Positions 46,607 through 56,417 of a stretch of 64,000 nt of DNA are shown here, piece after piece. The stretch comes from Limnohabitans sp. Hippo3 (GTDB lineage: Bacteria > Pseudomonadota > Gammaproteobacteria > Burkholderiales > Burkholderiaceae_C). The notes under the pieces are model-generated. The model was not told the origin of the DNA, did not search any database, and was given only the letters and a program-made list of their open reading frames with translations. Position 1 is the first letter of the stretch. Every line of letters starts with the position of its first letter. Where the stretch lies: contig NZ_NESF01000006.1 in assembly GCF_003063665.1 (NCBI RefSeq), positions 1 to 64,000 of the forward strand. The letters run 5' to 3'. Both the position numbers and the translations under genes were made by a program.

Positions 46607-48322
46607 ATGCCCGCACACGCTGCTGTCTGGCCTGCGCGCCTGCCCTTCCGGATCACTGCGCCTGCCACGTCCCTGTGGACGAACCTGGCGATCAGCGCCT
46701 TGCGATACCCCGACAAAGCCGCGTTGGTGTTCATGGGCCGGGTCTGGACTTACCGTGAGTTGATGGCCAGCGCCGAGCAGCTGGCGGGGCAGCTCAAGGC
46801 TTTGGGCGTACAAGCGGGTGACCGCGTGGTGCTGGACATGCAGAACTGCCCGCAGCTGGTGATCACGCACTTTGCCATTTTGCGCATCGACGCGGTGGTG
46901 GTGCCGGTCAATCCGATGAACCGGGCCGAAGAGCTCAAGCACTACATCACCGACCCGGACACGAAAGTCGCAGTGACCACGGCCGATTTGGCCCCGGACT
47001 TGGCGCAGGCCAGCGAGGCTTTGCCCTCCGAGCACCGCCTGAAACACCTGGTGGTGACGCAGTTCACCGATGTGTTTGACCCGGCTGCCCTGGGGCCCGA
47101 TGACATGCCAGACGCCTGGCGGCCTTGGTTACTGCCCGTGCGCGATTTGCCGGTTTTGAGCTCGGGTCAGGTACATGCCTGGTCCGCTGTGATGGCGCAG
47201 CCCGCCGTGGCTTTGCCGCCACCCCAGGCCAAACCTGACGACCTGGCCATCTTGCCCTACACCAGCGGCACCACCGGGCTGCCCAAGGGCTGCATGCACA
47301 CACATGGCACCATCATGCACAATGCCATGTCCAGTGGCCTGTGGGGCAATGGCACGCCGGAAAACGTGACCCTGTGCGTGGTGCCCATGTTCCACATCAC
47401 CGGCATGGTGAGCGTGATGCACACCAGCATCTTGCTGGGTGCCAGCCTGGTGGTGATGCCGCGCTGGGACCGCGATGTGGCGGGGCATTTGATCTCCAAA
47501 TGGCGTGTGACGCACTGGACCAACATCCCGACTATGGTGATCGACCTGCTGGGCAGCCCGCACATGGACCGCTATGACTTGACCAGCTTGACCTACATCG
47601 GTGGTGGTGGTGCGGCCATGCCCGAGGCGGTGGCCCAGCGTTTGCTGGACCAGTTTGGACTGCGTTATGTGGAGGGCTATGGCCTGACCGAGACCGCCGC
47701 GCCTTCGCACACCAACCCGCCCGATGCGCCAAAAAAACAGTGCCTGGGCATCCCCTTCATGAGCGTGGAGTCGCGCATCGTTGACCCCGAGACCCTGGCC
47801 GAATTGCCGCCCGGCGAGTCGGGCGAGATCGTGATCAGTGGGCCGCAGGTGTTCAAGGGCTATTGGAAGCGGCCGGAGGCGACAGCGGCGGCGTTTTTTG
47901 AGCGCGATGGGTTCCGGTTTTTCCGTTCGGGCGACATGGGCCGGGTCGATGAGCAGGGTTACTTTTTCATGACCGACCGCCTGAAGCGCATGATCAATGC
48001 CAGCGGCTTCAAGGTCTGGCCGGCCGAGGTCGAGGCACTGATGTTCCGCCACCCCGCCATCCAGGAGGCCTGCATCATCGCCACACGCGATGCATACCGG
48101 GGCGAATCGGTCAAGGCGGTGGTGGTTTTGCGGCAAGACCACAAGGGCAAAGTGTCCGAGCAGGACATCATGGACTGGTGCCGTGAGAACATGGCCGTTT
48201 ACAAAATGCCCCGCGCTGTGAGTTTTGTCGATGCCTTGCCCAAGAGCGGCAGCGGCAAAGTCATGTGGCGGGCACTGCAAGAGGCCGAATTGGCCGCCTT
48301 GGCCACACCAGCAAAAGCGTGA
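46607..48322 (+). CDS. AMP-binding acyl-CoA synthetase
   Basis: A 571-residue adenylate-forming ligase. Motif A3 is LPYTSGTTGLPKGCMHTHGT, A5 is GYGLTETAAPSHTNPPDAPK, the hinge is DRLKRMINASGFKVWP and the catalytic Lys is in KSGSGKVMWR. It activates a carboxylic acid, probably fatty or aromatic, to its CoA thioester. GAGGAG precedes the ATG at 46607. No beta-oxidation partners adjoin, so the substrate chain length is open. Confidence 0.9.
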   Translation: MPAHAAVWPARLPFRITAPATSLWTNLAISALRYPDKAALVFMGRVWTYRELMASAEQLAGQLKALGVQAGDRVVLDMQNCPQLVITHFAILRIDAVVVPVNPMNRAEELKHYITDPDTKVAVTTADLAPDLAQASEALPSEHRLKHLVVTQFTDVFDPAALGPDDMPDAWRPWLLPVRDLPVLSSGQVHAWSAVMAQPAVALPPPQAKPDDLAILPYTSGTTGLPKGCMHTHGTIMHNAMSSGLWGNGTPENVTLCVVPMFHITGMVSVMHTSILLGASLVVMPRWDRDVAGHLISKWRVTHWTNIPTMVIDLLGSPHMDRYDLTSLTYIGGGGAAMPEAVAQRLLDQFGLRYVEGYGLTETAAPSHTNPPDAPKKQCLGIPFMSVESRIVDPETLAELPPGESGEIVISGPQVFKGYWKRPEATAAAFFERDGFRFFRSGDMGRVDEQGYFFMTDRLKRMINASGFKVWPAEVEALMFRHPAIQEACIIATRDAYRGESVKAVVVLRQDHKGKVSEQDIMDWCRENMAVYKMPRAVSFVDALPKSGSGKVMWRALQEAELAALATPAKA

Positions 48323-48365
48323 ACGCCCGGTAGGCAAAAGCCTGAGTTCCTGTTTGAAACACTAA

Positions 48366-49385
48366 ATGAGCCTGAGACTTTCCATCCTTGACCAATCGGC
48401 CGCTGCCTCCGGGCGCGGTCAGGACGCGACCATTCGCCAGACGCTGGCGCTGGCGCAAAAGGCCGAGGCCTGGGGTTATGACCGTTTCTGGGTGAGCGAG
48501 CACCACAGCCATCCCAGCATCGTGGGCAGTGCCCCTGAGGTTTTGATGGCCGCCATTGCCGCTCGCACCCAGCGCATCCGCATCGGCAGCGCGGGGGTGA
48601 TGTTGCCGCACTACGCGCCGCTGAAGGTGGCTGAGCAGTTTCGCGTGCTGGACGCGCTGGCCCCGGGTCGCATTGATCTGGGTGTGGGCCGCGCCCCCGG
48701 CAGCGACGGTCGCACCGCACAACTGCTCAACCCCGACCGCAGCGCTTCGGAGCGCTTTCCGCAGCAGGTCATGGAGCTGCAAGCTTGGGTGAGCGGGCAG
48801 AACCTGCCACCGGGTCACCCGGGGCACAACGTCTACGCCTACCCGCAATCGGGCACCGCGCCCACGGTGTGGATGCTGGGCAGCTCAGACTACGGCGCCC
48901 AATTGGCGGCGCATTTGGGTCTGCCCTATGCGTTTGCCTACTTCATCACCGACGGGCAGGGCGCAGACGAGGCGCTGCAGATTTACCGCGAAACCTTCCG
49001 CCCCAGCGCGGGCTTGGCCAAACCCTCCGCCGCGCTGTGCGTCTGGGCCCTGGCGGCCGACACCGACGAAGAGGCGCTGCGCCTGTTCGAGAGCCGTGCC
49101 CGCTGGAAGATGGACCGGAATTTGGGCCGCATCGGGCCTCTTTTGCCACCCGAAGAAGCGGCGCGTGATTACAGCCCGGCTGAGCAGTTCGCCCTGCAGC
49201 GCCTGCGCGAATCGGCCCTGATCGGCTCGGCCGCCACCGTGGGCCGCAAGTTGCGCCAACTGGCGGCGCGGCTGGAGGTTGATGAACTGGTGGTCATCAC
49301 CTGGACGCATGACCCTGCAGCCCAAATGCGTTCTTACGAGCTGCTCGCCCAAGAATTTGCATTGACGGCAAACTCTGCGCTTTGA
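48366..49385 (+). CDS. Luciferase-like (LLM class) flavin-dependent oxidoreductase
   Basis: A 339-residue TIM-barrel flavoprotein beginning MSLRLSILDQSAAASGRGQD. Conserved parts are YDRFWVSEHHSHPSIVGSAP, RIRIGSAGVMLPHYAPLKVA and GRIDLGVGRAPGSD, matching the MsnO8-type subfamily. Such enzymes use FMNH2 and oxygen or act as F420/FMN reductases. It is 24 bases upstream of the MesD-like gene, so both may be one transcript. Substrate unknown. Confidence 0.85.
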   Translation: MSLRLSILDQSAAASGRGQDATIRQTLALAQKAEAWGYDRFWVSEHHSHPSIVGSAPEVLMAAIAARTQRIRIGSAGVMLPHYAPLKVAEQFRVLDALAPGRIDLGVGRAPGSDGRTAQLLNPDRSASERFPQQVMELQAWVSGQNLPPGHPGHNVYAYPQSGTAPTVWMLGSSDYGAQLAAHLGLPYAFAYFITDGQGADEALQIYRETFRPSAGLAKPSAALCVWALAADTDEEALRLFESRARWKMDRNLGRIGPLLPPEEAARDYSPAEQFALQRLRESALIGSAATVGRKLRQLAARLEVDELVVITWTHDPAAQMRSYELLAQEFALTANSAL

Positions 49386-49409
49386 TTTTTAACCCCAAGG
49401 ATTTTTGAC

Positions 49410-50429
49410 ATGTTCACCATCGCGATCGCTGGCAGCTTGCCCAAACCCGCCTGGTTGGCCGAGACCGAAAAACTCTGGCCCCAGTGGAAAACCCAAGGAC
49501 CCGAGTTGCAACAAGCCAAGGCCGACGCCACGCTGCTGTGGATCAAACAGCAGGAAGACGCGGGCCTGGACGTGATCGGTGACGGCGAGCAAGCCCGCCA
49601 GCACTTTGTGCACGGCTTTGTGGAGCAGGTCGAGGGCATTGACTTCGTGAACAAAGTCACCATGGGCATCCGCAACAACCGCTACGACGCGCAGGTGCCA
49701 CAAGTCATCGCGCCGCTGCGCCTCAAGGGCCGTGTGCATGCTTTTGAGGCCCAGCTGGCCCGCGCCCATACGAAAAAGAAACTGAAATTCACCTTGCCCG
49801 GCCCGATGACCATCGTGGACACCGTGGCCGACCGCTTTTATGGCGACAAGGTCAAGATGGCCATGGCTTTTGCCGAGCTGCTCAACCAGGAAGCGCTGGC
49901 GTTGCAAGCCGATGGCGTGGACATCATCCAGTTCGACGAACCGGCCTTCAACGTCTACATGGACGAAGCGGCCGACTGGGGTGTCAAGGCCCTGGAGGTG
50001 GCCGCGCGTGGCCTGACTTGCACCACGGCCGTCCACATTTGCTACGGCTACGGCATCGAAGCCAACAACAAATGGAAAGAGACACTGGGCGAGGAATGGC
50101 GCCAGTATGAAAAGGTGTTTCCGGCCCTGGCCAAGAGCAGCATCCAGCAAGTGAGTCTGGAGTGCATGCACTCGCATGTGCCGATGGAGCTGATGAAGTT
50201 GCTCGAAGGCAAGGACGTGATGGTCGGCGTGATCGACGTGGCCAACCCGGCCATCGAAACGCCCGAGGAAATTGCCGACACCATTGGCCGTGCCCTGCAG
50301 TTTGTGCCCAAACAGCACCTGATCGCCTGCACCAACTGTGGCCTGGCCCCGATGAGCCGCGCGGTGGCGGAAGCCAAGCTCAAGGCCCTGGCCGAAGGGG
50401 CCAAGCTGGCCAGCCAGCGCTACGCCTGA
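49410..50429 (+). CDS. Core methionine synthase, MesD-like (cobalamin-independent)
   Basis: A 339-residue protein equal to only the catalytic barrel of MetE. The zinc ligands are present: His and Cys in TAVHICYGYG, Glu in SLECMHSHVP and Cys in CTNCGLAP. The N-terminal MetE half that helps bind folate is missing. Pieces such as SLECMHSHVPMELM and GVDIIQFDEPAFNVYMDEA resemble MesD of Acinetobacter, a folate-independent methionine synthase that needs oxygen and the DUF1852 protein MesX. No DUF1852 gene is in this window. The methyl donor is unknown. AAGGATTTTTGAC precedes the ATG. Confidence 0.8.
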   Translation: MFTIAIAGSLPKPAWLAETEKLWPQWKTQGPELQQAKADATLLWIKQQEDAGLDVIGDGEQARQHFVHGFVEQVEGIDFVNKVTMGIRNNRYDAQVPQVIAPLRLKGRVHAFEAQLARAHTKKKLKFTLPGPMTIVDTVADRFYGDKVKMAMAFAELLNQEALALQADGVDIIQFDEPAFNVYMDEAADWGVKALEVAARGLTCTTAVHICYGYGIEANNKWKETLGEEWRQYEKVFPALAKSSIQQVSLECMHSHVPMELMKLLEGKDVMVGVIDVANPAIETPEEIADTIGRALQFVPKQHLIACTNCGLAPMSRAVAEAKLKALAEGAKLASQRYA

Positions 50430-50511
50430 AAGCGCAGCTGCGGTCATTTCATGGAGACCCGCATTCGCGGGTATGACACCACGCTGTTGTCGCCTCTGAT
50501 TTCATATGGGT

Positions 50512-50532
50512 AACACCCGACCCATCAGGGGT
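50512..50532. repeat. Dispersed palindrome, degenerate copy B
   Basis: AACACCCGA-CCCAT-CAGGGGT resembles the palindromes at 50552 and 51491 but pairs only in part. It lies in the 273-base gene-free stretch 50430-50702, which holds this copy, copy C and a half-element CGCGGGTATGAC at 50467. A similar half-element, CGCGGGCATGAC, occurs at 137-148. Confidence 0.35.
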
Positions 50533-50551
50533 CCACGATTCGCAATGGGTC

Positions 50552-50572
50552 ACACCCGACTTGATCGGGTGT
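50552..50572. repeat. Dispersed palindrome, copy C
   Basis: ACACCCGA-CTTGA-TCGGGTGT is a perfect 8-bp stem with a five-base loop, followed by CCATG. It shares the loop and flank with the copy at 51491-51511 and, loosely, with the copy at 181-195. Confidence 0.7.
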
Positions 50573-50702
50573 CCATGCTTTCAAGCACGCATAGATACCC
50601 CCACATGCAGCTGTGAAACTGCCGCCATGGTGGTTGGCAGACCGAGAAGGCTTGGGGTCCGCGTTATGCTTGCATCCTTTGCCTGATTTCTCGGACGTTT
50701 TC

Positions 50703-51446
50703 ATGCCTCAACAAACCCTGCTGCCGCCATTGACCCCAGCCGACCAGCTCAACGCCACCTTGGCCACGCAAGGCTTTGCGGTGCTTGGGGCTGCCACTGT
50801 CTGCGCTTTGGCAGGTGTGCAGATCGAGGACTTGCTGGCACTGGAGCCCAGCTGGAGCGATTTGCCACCGGACCAGTACCTCAAGGACGGTGGACGCTAC
50901 CGGCGCCGTCGTCACGCCAGCTTTGAAGTCACGGCAGACCGGGCCATGGCCGTGGCGCACCGTGCCCATTGGCAACCCCTGTCTTACAACGCTTTGCACG
51001 GCGGCATGCAGCGCTGGTTTGAGCCCATGGCCCCCGAGGTGGTACAGCAGGTGGCTTGGCAAAAATTGTTGCTTTGGCTGGCCCGTGTGGCTTCAGCCGC
51101 GCAGGGCGATCAGACCTGGTTCACCGAGGCGCATCAGTTCCGCATCGACACCACCGACGGCATTGGCCGCCCCACGCCAGAGGGGGCGCACCGGGACGGG
51201 GTAAATTGGGTGGCGGTGTTTTTGGTCGGTCGCCACGGCATCAAAGGCGGCGAAACCCGGGTGTTCGACATGGACAGCCCACGGGGCCAGCGCTTCACCC
51301 TGACCGAGCCTTGGTCATTGCTCCTGCTGGACGACAGCCGGGTGATTCATGAAACTACGCCAATCCAGCCAGAGCAAGCAGGCGGCTGGCGCGACACCTT
51401 GGTCGTCACGCTGCGCGCAGAAGGCTTTTTGGACGAGCCCGCCTGA
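50703..51446 (+). CDS. 2-oxoglutarate/Fe(II) dioxygenase family protein
   Basis: A 247-residue protein. The iron ligands are probably His and Asp in GAHRDGVNWV and the distal His in DDSRVIHETTPI, with an Arg in GGWRDTLVV for 2-oxoglutarate. This matches the family that includes bacterial L-isoleucine 4-hydroxylase (IDO). Members hydroxylate free amino acids. The start at 50703 (MPQQTLLPPLTPADQL) is chosen over an upstream in-frame start because the earlier part is low-complexity intergenic sequence. It is flanked by the palindrome family on both sides. Confidence 0.75.
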   Translation: MPQQTLLPPLTPADQLNATLATQGFAVLGAATVCALAGVQIEDLLALEPSWSDLPPDQYLKDGGRYRRRRHASFEVTADRAMAVAHRAHWQPLSYNALHGGMQRWFEPMAPEVVQQVAWQKLLLWLARVASAAQGDQTWFTEAHQFRIDTTDGIGRPTPEGAHRDGVNWVAVFLVGRHGIKGGETRVFDMDSPRGQRFTLTEPWSLLLLDDSRVIHETTPIQPEQAGGWRDTLVVTLRAEGFLDEPA

Positions 51447-51490
51447 TTTGTGGGCGTTCAGGCCGTTATATCCGGCTATTCAGATTCGTC

Positions 51491-51511
51491 ATACCCGGCT
51501 TGACCGGGTAT
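51491..51511. repeat. Dispersed palindrome, copy D
   Basis: ATACCCGG-CTTGA-CCGGGTAT is a perfect 8-bp stem with the same CTTGA loop as copy C. Two stem positions differ from copy C on both arms, so pairing is kept by compensatory changes. It lies downstream of the dioxygenase gene. Confidence 0.7.
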
Positions 51512-51579
51512 CTATGTCGGTCAAAGCCATGGCTTCCGATCCAGTCGATGGCGACAAACGAAGGCCTGGCCCCGCGCCA

Positions 51580-52065
51580 TCAATCCCTGAAGTTGTCAAA
51601 CGACAGCGGCAGCTCGGTCATGTCCTTGCGCAGCAGGGCCATGGCAGCCTGTAGGTCGTCGCGCTTGGCGCCGGTCACACGCACGGCATCGCCCTGGATG
51701 GACGCCTGCACCTTCAGCTTGCTTTCCTTGATCACTTTGGTGATTTTCTTGGCGTCTTCGGTCTCGATGCCGTTTTTCACCTTGATGACCTGTTTGACCT
51801 TGTCGCCGCCGATTTTCTCGACTTTGCCAATGTCCAGAAAGCGCACGTCCACGTTGCGCTTGGTCAGCTTGTTGCGCAGGATGTCTTCGACCTGCGTGAG
51901 CTGAAACTCGGCATCGCCGAACATCGTGATCTCTTTGTCCTTGAGCTCGATGGCAGCGGAAGTGCCTTTGAAGTCGAAACGGGTGCCGATTTCTTTGGCA
52001 GAGGTGTCAACGGCGTTGCGCACTTCGACCATATTGGGTTCGCAAACGGTATCAAACGAGGGCAT
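51580..52065 (-). CDS. yajQ: YajQ family nucleotide-binding protein
   Basis: A 161-residue protein with two ferredoxin-like domains. It begins [20 protein letters not shown], with [20 protein letters not shown] and a C-terminal [19 protein letters not shown]. Homologues bind cyclic di-GMP or tRNA/ATP; in Xanthomonas a YajQ protein is a c-di-GMP receptor. The start at 52065 matches the family; upstream in-frame sequence lies within the opposite-strand murB gene. Confidence 0.92.
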   Translation of the reverse strand: MPSFDTVCEPNMVEVRNAVDTSAKEIGTRFDFKGTSAAIELKDKEITMFGDAEFQLTQVEDILRNKLTKRNVDVRFLDIGKVEKIGGDKVKQVIKVKNGIETEDAKKITKVIKESKLKVQASIQGDAVRVTGAKRDDLQAAMALLRKDMTELPLSFDNFRD

Positions 52066-52105
52066 GGCAGAAAAAATCCGAGGTTGAGAATGCGACAATT
52101 CTCCC

Positions 52106-53158
52106 ATGAACCTGGAGAAAAATGTCCCCCTGCAGCCGTACAACACGTTCGGCATCGCCGCCAAGGCCCAGGCTTTGGTGCGGGTACGTTCCGAAGCCGA
52201 TCTCTTGGCTGTTTTAGCCGACCCGCAACTCGCCACCGTGCCCCGGCAGGTGCTGGGCGGCGGCAGCAACATCGTTCTGACCGGGGACGTCAAGGCCCTG
52301 GTGCTCAAGATGGAGGTGCCCGGCATTCGCCTGGCTTCCGAGACCGACAAACACTGGATCATTGAAGCCGGTGCTGGTGTGGACTGGCACGCATTGGTGG
52401 CCTGGACCCTGGACAACGGCTACCCGGGCCTGGAAAACATGGCCCTGATCCCCGGCACCGTGGGCGCATCACCCGTGCAGAACATTGGCGCCTATGGCGT
52501 GGAGCTGCAGGACCGCTTTGACGCGCTCGACGCCATTGACCTGTTCACGGGCAAGATGTTCACCTTGAATGCGGCGCAGTGCGGCTTTAGCTACCGCGAT
52601 TCGGTGTTCAAACACGCATCGGGCGGCCTAGATGGCCTGGGCCTGGCAGGCCGTGCGGTGATTTTTCGGGTGAGGTTCGCGCTGCCCAAGCGCTGGAAGC
52701 CTGAGCTGGGTTACCTGGATCTGGAGCGCAAGATGGCCGAGACCGGCATCTACAACCCCGATGCCCGGCAGATTTTTGATTGGGTCGTGGCGATCCGCCG
52801 CGCCAAACTGCCCGACCCGGCCGTGATCGGCAACGCCGGCAGCTTTTTCAAGAACCCCACCGTGACGCCGGAGCAATGCGCCGACATCATCGCCCGCGAC
52901 CCGAAAGTGGTGCATTACCCCATGCCCGACGGCAGCATCAAGCTGGCGGCAGGTTGGTTGATCGACGCCTGCGGCTGGAAAGGCAAGAGCGTGGGCCACG
53001 CAGGCGTCTATGAGAAGCAGGCGTTGGTGCTGGTCAACCGGGGTGGGCGCGAGAACCCCTGCACGGGGGGGGAGGTGATGACTTTGGCCCGGGCCATCCA
53101 GACCAGTGTGTATGAGCGGTTTGGGATTCGGCTGGAGCCTGAGCCTGTTGTGATTTGA
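52106..53158 (+). CDS. murB: UDP-N-acetylmuramate dehydrogenase
   Basis: A 350-residue FAD enzyme of type I MurB length. It opens [23 protein letters not shown] contacts include [14 protein letters not shown] and [20 protein letters not shown]. The catalytic segments are SYRDSVFKH and [12 protein letters not shown] with the proton-donating Ser, and Glu near the C-terminus ([11 protein letters not shown]). It reduces UDP-GlcNAc-enolpyruvate to UDP-MurNAc in the cytoplasm. It is divergent from yajQ. Confidence 0.95.
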   Translation: MNLEKNVPLQPYNTFGIAAKAQALVRVRSEADLLAVLADPQLATVPRQVLGGGSNIVLTGDVKALVLKMEVPGIRLASETDKHWIIEAGAGVDWHALVAWTLDNGYPGLENMALIPGTVGASPVQNIGAYGVELQDRFDALDAIDLFTGKMFTLNAAQCGFSYRDSVFKHASGGLDGLGLAGRAVIFRVRFALPKRWKPELGYLDLERKMAETGIYNPDARQIFDWVVAIRRAKLPDPAVIGNAGSFFKNPTVTPEQCADIIARDPKVVHYPMPDGSIKLAAGWLIDACGWKGKSVGHAGVYEKQALVLVNRGGRENPCTGGEVMTLARAIQTSVYERFGIRLEPEPVVI

Positions 53159-53187
53159 TTTTTGCTTCTGTGGTGCTGTTCCGCGAC

Positions 53188-53262
53188 GGGTTGGGGCCTG
53201 AGCGGTCGGCCTCATAACTCGCTTCGCTCGCCAAATCGGCCGATCCGCTCAGGCCCCAACCC
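53188..53262. repeat. Large imperfect palindrome, element 1
   Basis: The left arm 53188-53211 pairs with the right arm 53238-53262 over 24 bp with a single bulged A at 53243. The stem reads GGGTTGGGGCCTGAGCGG in from the outside. The loop carries a core found again, inverted and identical over 30 bases (53210-53239), in element 2. It occupies a gene-free 323-base stretch between murB and argG. Function unknown; it has no T tract and is larger than a terminator. Confidence 0.85.
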
Positions 53263-53331
53263 GGTGCTGCACTGCCAAAGATTTCCAAAGAGCTCAATAC
53301 CCGCTTGTGTTTCAACGGACGCAGCCTTGGT

Positions 53332-53400
53332 GCGGGTGCCTGCCGGACTCGCCGATTTGGCGAGCGAAGCGAGTTATGAGGCGAGCCGGCAGGCACCCGC
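53332..53400. repeat. Large imperfect palindrome, element 2 (inverted copy)
   Basis: The left arm 53332-53353 pairs with 53380-53400 over 21 bp with one bulged A at 53347. The stem, GCGGGTGCCTGCCGG from outside, differs completely from that of element 1, but the loop region 53352-53381 is the exact reverse complement of 53210-53239. The bulge sits a few base pairs from the loop in both elements. Confidence 0.85.
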
Positions 53401-53439
53401 AACAAGGCGGAAAACTCGCACAAAACCAAGCTCATAACA

Positions 53440-53464
53440 AAAAACGGCCCGAAGGCCGTTTTTT
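53440..53464. terminator. Bidirectional terminator between murB and argG
   Basis: AAAAACGGCC-CGAA-GGCCGTTTTT is a 10-bp stem with A and T tracts on both sides. It serves argG (minus) and transcripts arriving from murB (plus). Confidence 0.9.
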
Positions 53465-53481
53465 ATTGGAGCAGCAAAAAA

Positions 53482-55153
<1,672 letters not shown>

Positions 55154-55190
55154 GGAGTGTGCTTTCTGGGGCGGTGGTTGCCGCGTCAAT

Positions 55191-55219
55191 GCAAAAGGGC
55201 GTCTTGAGACGCCCTTTGC
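55191..55219 (-). terminator. Hairpin downstream of the glycine-zipper gene
   Basis: GCAAAAGGGCGTCT pairs with AGACGCCCTTTGC with one extra A and a two-base loop. On the minus strand it lies 67 bases past the stop at 55286 and before ppnP. The T tract is short, so it is a moderate terminator. Confidence 0.6.
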
Positions 55220-55285
55220 GGCAAATCAACCTGGCATTTTAGGCCAGACGCCGGGTCTGACCGCAGCGGATGGGGAAGGGGCTGC

Positions 55286-55900
55286 TCAGCGCCAGTGCCC
55301 ATGTCGGTGCACAGGGGGCCACCCCCAGCCCATGGTCACGTGGCTGTAGACGGGTGGGTAGCTGCGGTACACAGGAGTGGGCAAATACACCACGCGCGAC
55401 TCGGTGATCACTGCGGGGGCCTCGGGCGCTTGCGAACGTGGGGCGACCATGGGCGTGACTTGCAGTGGGATGGTCGGGCCGGGGTCTTGGGGCAACTGAA
55501 CGTTGTATTGCTTGCCCGCATATTCATAGGCCACGTTGTAGCCGATCAGGCGGTTTTCGTAGACGGTTTGGGTGGTGCAGGTGGTGGTTGGCGTGGATGC
55601 GTTTTGGCCTTCCACATTGTTGCCCAGGACTGCACCGCCGATCATCCCGGCCATGGTGGCGATGCCTTGGCTGTCGCGGCCGCCCAGCTGGCTGCCAATC
55701 AACCCCCCGGTGATCGCGCCGATGATGGCACCTCCGCCAGACGTTTGCGCTGGGACTGAGGGGGGTGGGGTCGTACAGGTCTGGCGCGGCACAGCCACCT
55801 GTTGGTAAACCGGGGTGCGCGAAAGCACTTGACCGACTTCCTGGCCGTGCGCCCAAGCGGCTGTGACACAGATCAAAGCGATGGTGGCGTGTTTTTTCAT
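55286..55900 (-). CDS. Glycine-zipper 2TM domain protein
   Basis: A 204-residue exported protein with a signal peptide (MKKHATIALICVTAAWAHGQ). The glycine zipper GGGAIIGAITGGLIGSQLGG and a second half IATMAGMIGGAVLGNNVEG form two close membrane-inserting helices. After it come YENRLIGYNVAYEYAGKQYN, as in surface-antigen-like 17-kDa proteins, and a Pro/Tyr-rich tail. It is probably an outer-membrane or envelope protein; no lipobox Cys is seen. Function unknown. Confidence 0.8.
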   Translation of the reverse strand: MKKHATIALICVTAAWAHGQEVGQVLSRTPVYQQVAVPRQTCTTPPPSVPAQTSGGGAIIGAITGGLIGSQLGGRDSQGIATMAGMIGGAVLGNNVEGQNASTPTTTCTTQTVYENRLIGYNVAYEYAGKQYNVQLPQDPGPTIPLQVTPMVAPRSQAPEAPAVITESRVVYLPTPVYRSYPPVYSHVTMGWGWPPVHRHGHWR

Positions 55901-56022
55901 GAAATGGTTCTTTGCGGCGGGCGCGAAATGAAGTTTATGCCGACCGAGCTGTCTGGCGTATGGCGAGATCGTAAAGTTTTGTAGCTGGCACCCGATCGAG
56001 CGTCGATTCACCGATTCGCGGT

Positions 56023-56367
56023 TCAGGCAGGCCACTGCTCGGGTGTGAACCCGATGGTGATTTGCCCCGAGGGCCAGGCAATGACCGGCCGCTTGATGGT
56101 GCTGGCGTGTTCGAGCATGACTTTTTTGGCGCTGGCGCTGTCGGTCACGCTGGCTTGCACCGCGGCGTCCAGCTTGCGCCAGGTGGTGCCTTTGCGGTTG
56201 AGCAGGGTTTCCCAGCCCACCGCGTCCAGCCACGTGTCCAGCTGCGCCTCGGGCACGCCTTGTTTTTTGAAATCGTGAAATGCCGCGTTCAAGCCCTGGT
56301 CAGTGAGCCAGGTGCGGGCTTTTTTGACGGTGTCGCAATTGGGAATGCCGTAAACAATGGGGTCCAT
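56023..56367 (-). CDS. ArsC/Spx family thioredoxin-like protein
   Basis: A 114-residue protein starting MDPIVYGIPNCDTVKKARTW, where the single Cys sits in the position of the ArsC catalytic Cys. It has FKKQGVPEAQLDTWL and IKRPVIAWPSGQITIGFTPE. It is the YffB-like branch, which lacks the further residues of true arsenate reductases, and is probably a glutathione-dependent thiol protein. No arsenic genes adjoin. ATG at 56367 is preferred to a TTG five codons upstream. Confidence 0.82.
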   Translation of the reverse strand: MDPIVYGIPNCDTVKKARTWLTDQGLNAAFHDFKKQGVPEAQLDTWLDAVGWETLLNRKGTTWRKLDAAVQASVTDSASAKKVMLEHASTIKRPVIAWPSGQITIGFTPEQWPA

Positions 56368-56417
56368 GGGGATTTGATCCAAGGGAAAGTGACAAGACTG
56401 GGCGACAATCGCCGCCT

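Noticed and set aside
52066..52416. N-terminal extension of YajQ to 52416
   Set aside because: The extension overlaps the start of murB on the opposite strand and is absent from the YajQ family.
53188..53262. Reading the first large palindrome as a simple transcription terminator
   Set aside because: The stem is 24 bp with a 26-base loop and no T tract, and a separate normal terminator lies at 53440-53464.
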